From the NCBI GenBank assembly GCA_015063535.1, contig SVTY01000005.1, positions 87,808-123,293 on the forward strand: a stretch of DNA of 35,486 nt, read 5' to 3'. This DNA comes from Oscillospiraceae bacterium (GTDB lineage Bacteria > Bacillota > Clostridia > Oscillospirales > CAG-272). Made by a program: the position numbers and the translations under genes. The notes beneath the pieces are model-generated. The model worked only from the letters and a program-made list of their open reading frames with translations, was not told where the DNA came from and made no database searches. Below are positions 33,247 through 35,486 of the stretch, piece after piece. Every line of letters begins with the position of its first letter. Within the stretch, counting starts at the first letter, position 1.

Positions 33247-33292
33247 AATTTCGTCCTCCTTAACGCTTCAACAAATTTCTTGTTATTTTTAT

Positions 33293-33321
33293 ATTATAGC
33301 ACATTTTGCCGAGAGTTGCAA
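33293..33321 (-). promoter_or_regulatory. Promoter of metY-metA
   Basis: On minus: TTGCAA (33316-33321), a 17-bp spacer, TATAAT (33293-33298). Confidence 0.75.
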
Positions 33322-33365
33322 CAGGAAAGCAAAATTTTTCAAGCCTTTTTCCGCAAATCCTCACA

Positions 33366-33403
33366 AAAGAAGCTGACGCACAATGTACGTCAGCTTCTTT
33401 TTT
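33366..33403. terminator. Terminator after the GH20 gene
   Basis: AAAGAAGCTGACG (33366-33378) pairs with CGTCAGCTTCTTT (33388-33400) around a 9-nt loop; T-runs lie on both sides. It separates the GH20 gene from metY. Confidence 0.88.
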
Positions 33404-33425
33404 CTGATATTCTTGTTTTCGATTT

Positions 33426-35030
33426 TTACACCGCATTGGGCGAAACACCAAGGGACCACGAGTTAACACGGGGCAGCTCCTCTCCTGCCGCACCCTTTCC
33501 CGCATAGGGAAGAAGCTCCTCTGCCAACTCGGGAATTTCGGTACACGTACCGTTGGCATATGCCGCCAAACGCTCTCGCACCGAGCGCAAGCGGAACAAA
33601 AGTCCTCCCAAACGAAGCTCCTGCACATCAAAGCCGTGGGGCTTGTTCTCGGTAAACCAAAGCTTGCGGAATGCAACGGCAAACGCCTCCACCGCCTCCA
33701 CTGTCTTGTCATAGTCGGCAAGAAGTGCACCGATCTGTGCCTTATCACCCGACCGATATGCCGCACGAGTACGCACACCCAGATCGTGCTTCAGCGCAAG
33801 CACTCGGCAGAGTGCCGCCTGACTTTCAAAAAGATACCCGTATTTGCCGGTTTTTGCTGCCGCATCCAAACGAAGTGCCAGTGCTTCATACTCTTCCTTG
33901 AAGGAACGCTTCACCGCAGAATCGAGATAGCCGAGAATCGGATCACTGTACAGCATATACTTATGGAAGGTCTTATCCTTGCGCTTGCTCTCGCCCACAT
34001 CAACGGGCAGATCCAAGAGCATCATCGTATCGAAATCCTCGCCAATCAGTTCGGCAAATTCCTTTTTGATCTGCTCCATATCCTCTACGCCGTCATACAT
34101 CCGACGGATAGCGTACAAAGACGGAAGCACCGAATAGAAGGAGCATTCCTTACCGTTGTCGCCCCACATGGTCATAAAGATATTGTCCACACCGTGTTTT
34201 GCACAAACACGCACAGCCTTAGACATGGTATCCAACGTCCAATCGTTGTTGGAAGCGAAGCCCGTCCAAGTCCATGCGCCACCGGCGACCCATGTCTCTC
34301 TGCCGAATTTGTCGTGTGCCTTCAGCATGGTATCGTATTGTTCGGCATTATCGGCATAATAATCCCAATACACAAGATTGATCCCTTCGGGACAAGCTGC
34401 GATCACTTCATCGGTAATCACATCGGTGTTAGACACATAATAGGTTCCATGGTTTGCAAGGCGGAAGAACATATCCGACCACATCATCGGCTTGAAGTTA
34501 TATTTCTCAGCCAGAGCGATAACCTTCTTCAGATGACGACTCAAAATATCGAACCGATTTTCATAGCCGTACTTATCGAGATGCTTACCGAGACCGAGGT
34601 TATGCGCCTCATCCATGCCCACATGAATATGCTCGGTGGTAAAGCATTCCCGCAAGGTCTTGAACATATTTTCGATGAACTCGTAGGTGCGAGGATCATC
34701 AACCATCAGAATGTCATCCGCATCGTTAATTGCCCGATACGGCTCCCATTTAAATGCTTGATTCAAGTGTGCCAAGGTCTGAATACAAGGAATGATCTCC
34801 ACACCGATGGAATTGCAGTACGCAACGATGTCCTTCATTTCCTCCTTGGAGTATCTGCCCCGCAGATAGCCGAAATAGGGCTCCTCGGGAATCTCATAGG
34901 TATCCTCCGTATATAACTGGATCATATTATAACCCATTTTTTTGATCGTTGCGGCAAACTCCTTCACCTGCTCGGGCTTCATCACCGCATTTCTCGACAT
35001 GTCAAGCATGACGCCAAATCGCTTTGCCAT
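33426..35030 (-). CDS. GH20-family beta-N-acetylhexosaminidase
   Basis: This encodes a 534-residue glycoside hydrolase with the GH20 barrel near the N-terminus. The catalytic pair is D140-E141 in HIHVGMDEAHNLG; the aspartate assists the substrate acetamido group and the glutamate is the acid. Other barrel features are MIQLYTEDTYEIPEEPYFGY, IIPCIQTLAHLNQAFKW and MMWSDMFFR. The last 200 residues are helical, as in GcnA-type GH20 enzymes. There is no signal peptide, so it likely acts on imported N-acetylglucosamine/galactosamine oligosaccharides. ATG 35030 has AGGAGG 8 nt upstream; the frame extends to 35066 without support. Own promoter and terminator, single-gene unit. Confidence 0.9.
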   Translation of the reverse strand: MAKRFGVMLDMSRNAVMKPEQVKEFAATIKKMGYNMIQLYTEDTYEIPEEPYFGYLRGRYSKEEMKDIVAYCNSIGVEIIPCIQTLAHLNQAFKWEPYRAINDADDILMVDDPRTYEFIENMFKTLRECFTTEHIHVGMDEAHNLGLGKHLDKYGYENRFDILSRHLKKVIALAEKYNFKPMMWSDMFFRLANHGTYYVSNTDVITDEVIAACPEGINLVYWDYYADNAEQYDTMLKAHDKFGRETWVAGGAWTWTGFASNNDWTLDTMSKAVRVCAKHGVDNIFMTMWGDNGKECSFYSVLPSLYAIRRMYDGVEDMEQIKKEFAELIGEDFDTMMLLDLPVDVGESKRKDKTFHKYMLYSDPILGYLDSAVKRSFKEEYEALALRLDAAAKTGKYGYLFESQAALCRVLALKHDLGVRTRAAYRSGDKAQIGALLADYDKTVEAVEAFAVAFRKLWFTENKPHGFDVQELRLGGLLFRLRSVRERLAAYANGTCTEIPELAEELLPYAGKGAAGEELPRVNSWSLGVSPNAV

Positions 35031-35085
35031 AAAAAATTCCTCCTGCTTTCTCTTTTCTCGGTACAAAACCGAATATTTCCCTTTT

Positions 35086-35113
35086 ATTATAGCATATTTT
35101 TCCGCAAAGTCAA
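35086..35113 (-). promoter_or_regulatory. Promoter of the GH20 gene
   Basis: On minus: TTGACT (35108-35113), a 16-bp spacer, TATAAT (35086-35091). Confidence 0.7.
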
Positions 35114-35196
35114 GGCATTCAAAAAAATTCCTGCATTTTTGCGATTTTTTTGTAAAGAGAATGGAGAATTGCTTCTCTGCGTTTCTTTTTTAATAA

Positions 35197-35230
35197 CAAA
35201 AAAAGAACAGCTATACGCTGTTCTCTTTTT
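35197..35230. terminator. Terminator of the rRNA operon
   Basis: AGAACAGC (35204-35211) pairs with GCTGTTCT (35217-35224); on minus it is followed by TTTTTTTG. It lies about 90 nt past the 23S rRNA end, with no 5S gene in between. Confidence 0.85.
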
Positions 35231-35315
35231 CAGGCAATGCCCACAAAAAACCGAATAAAGGTGAGAGTAAGAAAGACGAAACTCAAGAAACTTGTACGTT
35301 GTTGAACTATTGAAA

Positions 35316-35486
35316 GTTCAAGCCCTCGGTCTATTAGTATCGGTCAGCTGAACACATTGCTGTGCGTACACCTCCGACCTATCAAACTTGTAGTCTGCAA
35401 GTGACCTTACCTAATCAAGTTAGGAGGGATATCTAATCTTGAAGCACGTTTCACGCTTAGATGCCTTCAGCGTTTATCGCAACCGC
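35316..35486 (-). rRNA. 23S rRNA, 3' end only (cut by window)
   Basis: Read on minus, the end of the window gives the conserved 3' terminal part of 23S rRNA, including GGAGGTGTACGCACAGCAAT, GTTCAGCTGACCGATACTAA and TAGACCGAGGGCTTGAAC. The exact 3' end is uncertain by several bases. The rest of the operon lies beyond the window. Confidence 0.93.

Noticed and set aside
33247-33292. SAM riboswitch or T-box before metY
   Set aside because: The leader is about 40 nt with no structured aptamer; the promoter is too close to the gene.
31771-33507. A 578-codon open frame on plus opposite metY
   Set aside because: It begins in an intergenic repeat and is antisense to a certain PLP enzyme gene.
35190-35316. 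5S rRNA gene after 23S
   Set aside because: The gap is too short and shows no 5S-like helices; it ends in a terminator.

Overview
The window looks like chromosome of a low-to-mid GC Gram-positive anaerobe, most likely a gut Clostridia (Oscillospiraceae-like). The evidence is the Firmicutes gene order (dgt-dnaG-rpoD; yhbY-nadD-yqeK-lcp-rsfS-leuS; smc-ftsY), consensus SigA promoters with 17-bp spacers, strong AGGAGG ribosome sites, lipobox lipoproteins and LCP-type wall enzymes. No species can be named from the sequence alone.

Layout, left to right. At 1-1463 is a truncated solute-binding-type lipoprotein gene. At 1780-5719 is the replication/transcription operon dgt-dnaG-rpoD (minus). lysC (aspartokinase) and an ABC exporter with hinT follow on minus up to 9721. 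A plus-strand pair (FkbM methyltransferase, SGNH hydrolase) ends at a shared terminator facing rpsU. A GH78-like glycosidase gene lies just downstream of leuS. From 14167 to 25082 there is a long minus-strand housekeeping run: smc, ftsY, rdgB, yhbY, nadD, yqeK, lcp, rsfS, leuS. The segment 25235-27700 is accessory: a small membrane-protein gene divergent from three tandem XRE regulators, a four-helix-bundle (S23/IVP family) gene, an eight-unit array of short hairpins, and a tRNA-Gly/Arg/His operon. From 27853 to 30335 a plus operon carries yqeG, an endonuclease IV-like TIM barrel and an M24 aminopeptidase. Between it and the methionine operon (metY-metA, minus) lies a small convergent module that I read as a type I toxin-antitoxin locus. 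The window ends with a GH20 hexosaminidase and the 3' end of a 23S rRNA (minus).

The most unusual parts are three. (1) The type I toxin-antitoxin module at 30426-30766 has two consensus promoters facing each other, a 29-codon hydrophobic peptide gene, an antisense RNA with its own terminator, and a Shine-Dalgarno locked in a GNRA-capped hairpin; it is bracketed by an inverted pair of a repeat that occurs a third time after ftsY. (2) The hairpin array at 27191-27384 has variable palindromic stems and fixed CATCAT/ATGATG linkers that flip orientation in the middle. It sits with the four-helix-bundle gene between an imperfect copy of the tRNA-His T-arm and the tRNA itself. (3) A second intergenic repeat family (GGGGC palindrome plus long A/T hairpin) is placed directly before rdgB and between metY and metA.

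Gene cooperation: dgt/dnaG/rpoD and smc/ftsY/rdgB/nadD/rsfS/leuS are core growth genes. metY and metA form a direct-sulfhydrylation methionine pathway, with a MetA residue (Glu111) that predicts acetyl-CoA use. GH78, GH20 and the lipoprotein suggest use of plant or host glycans.
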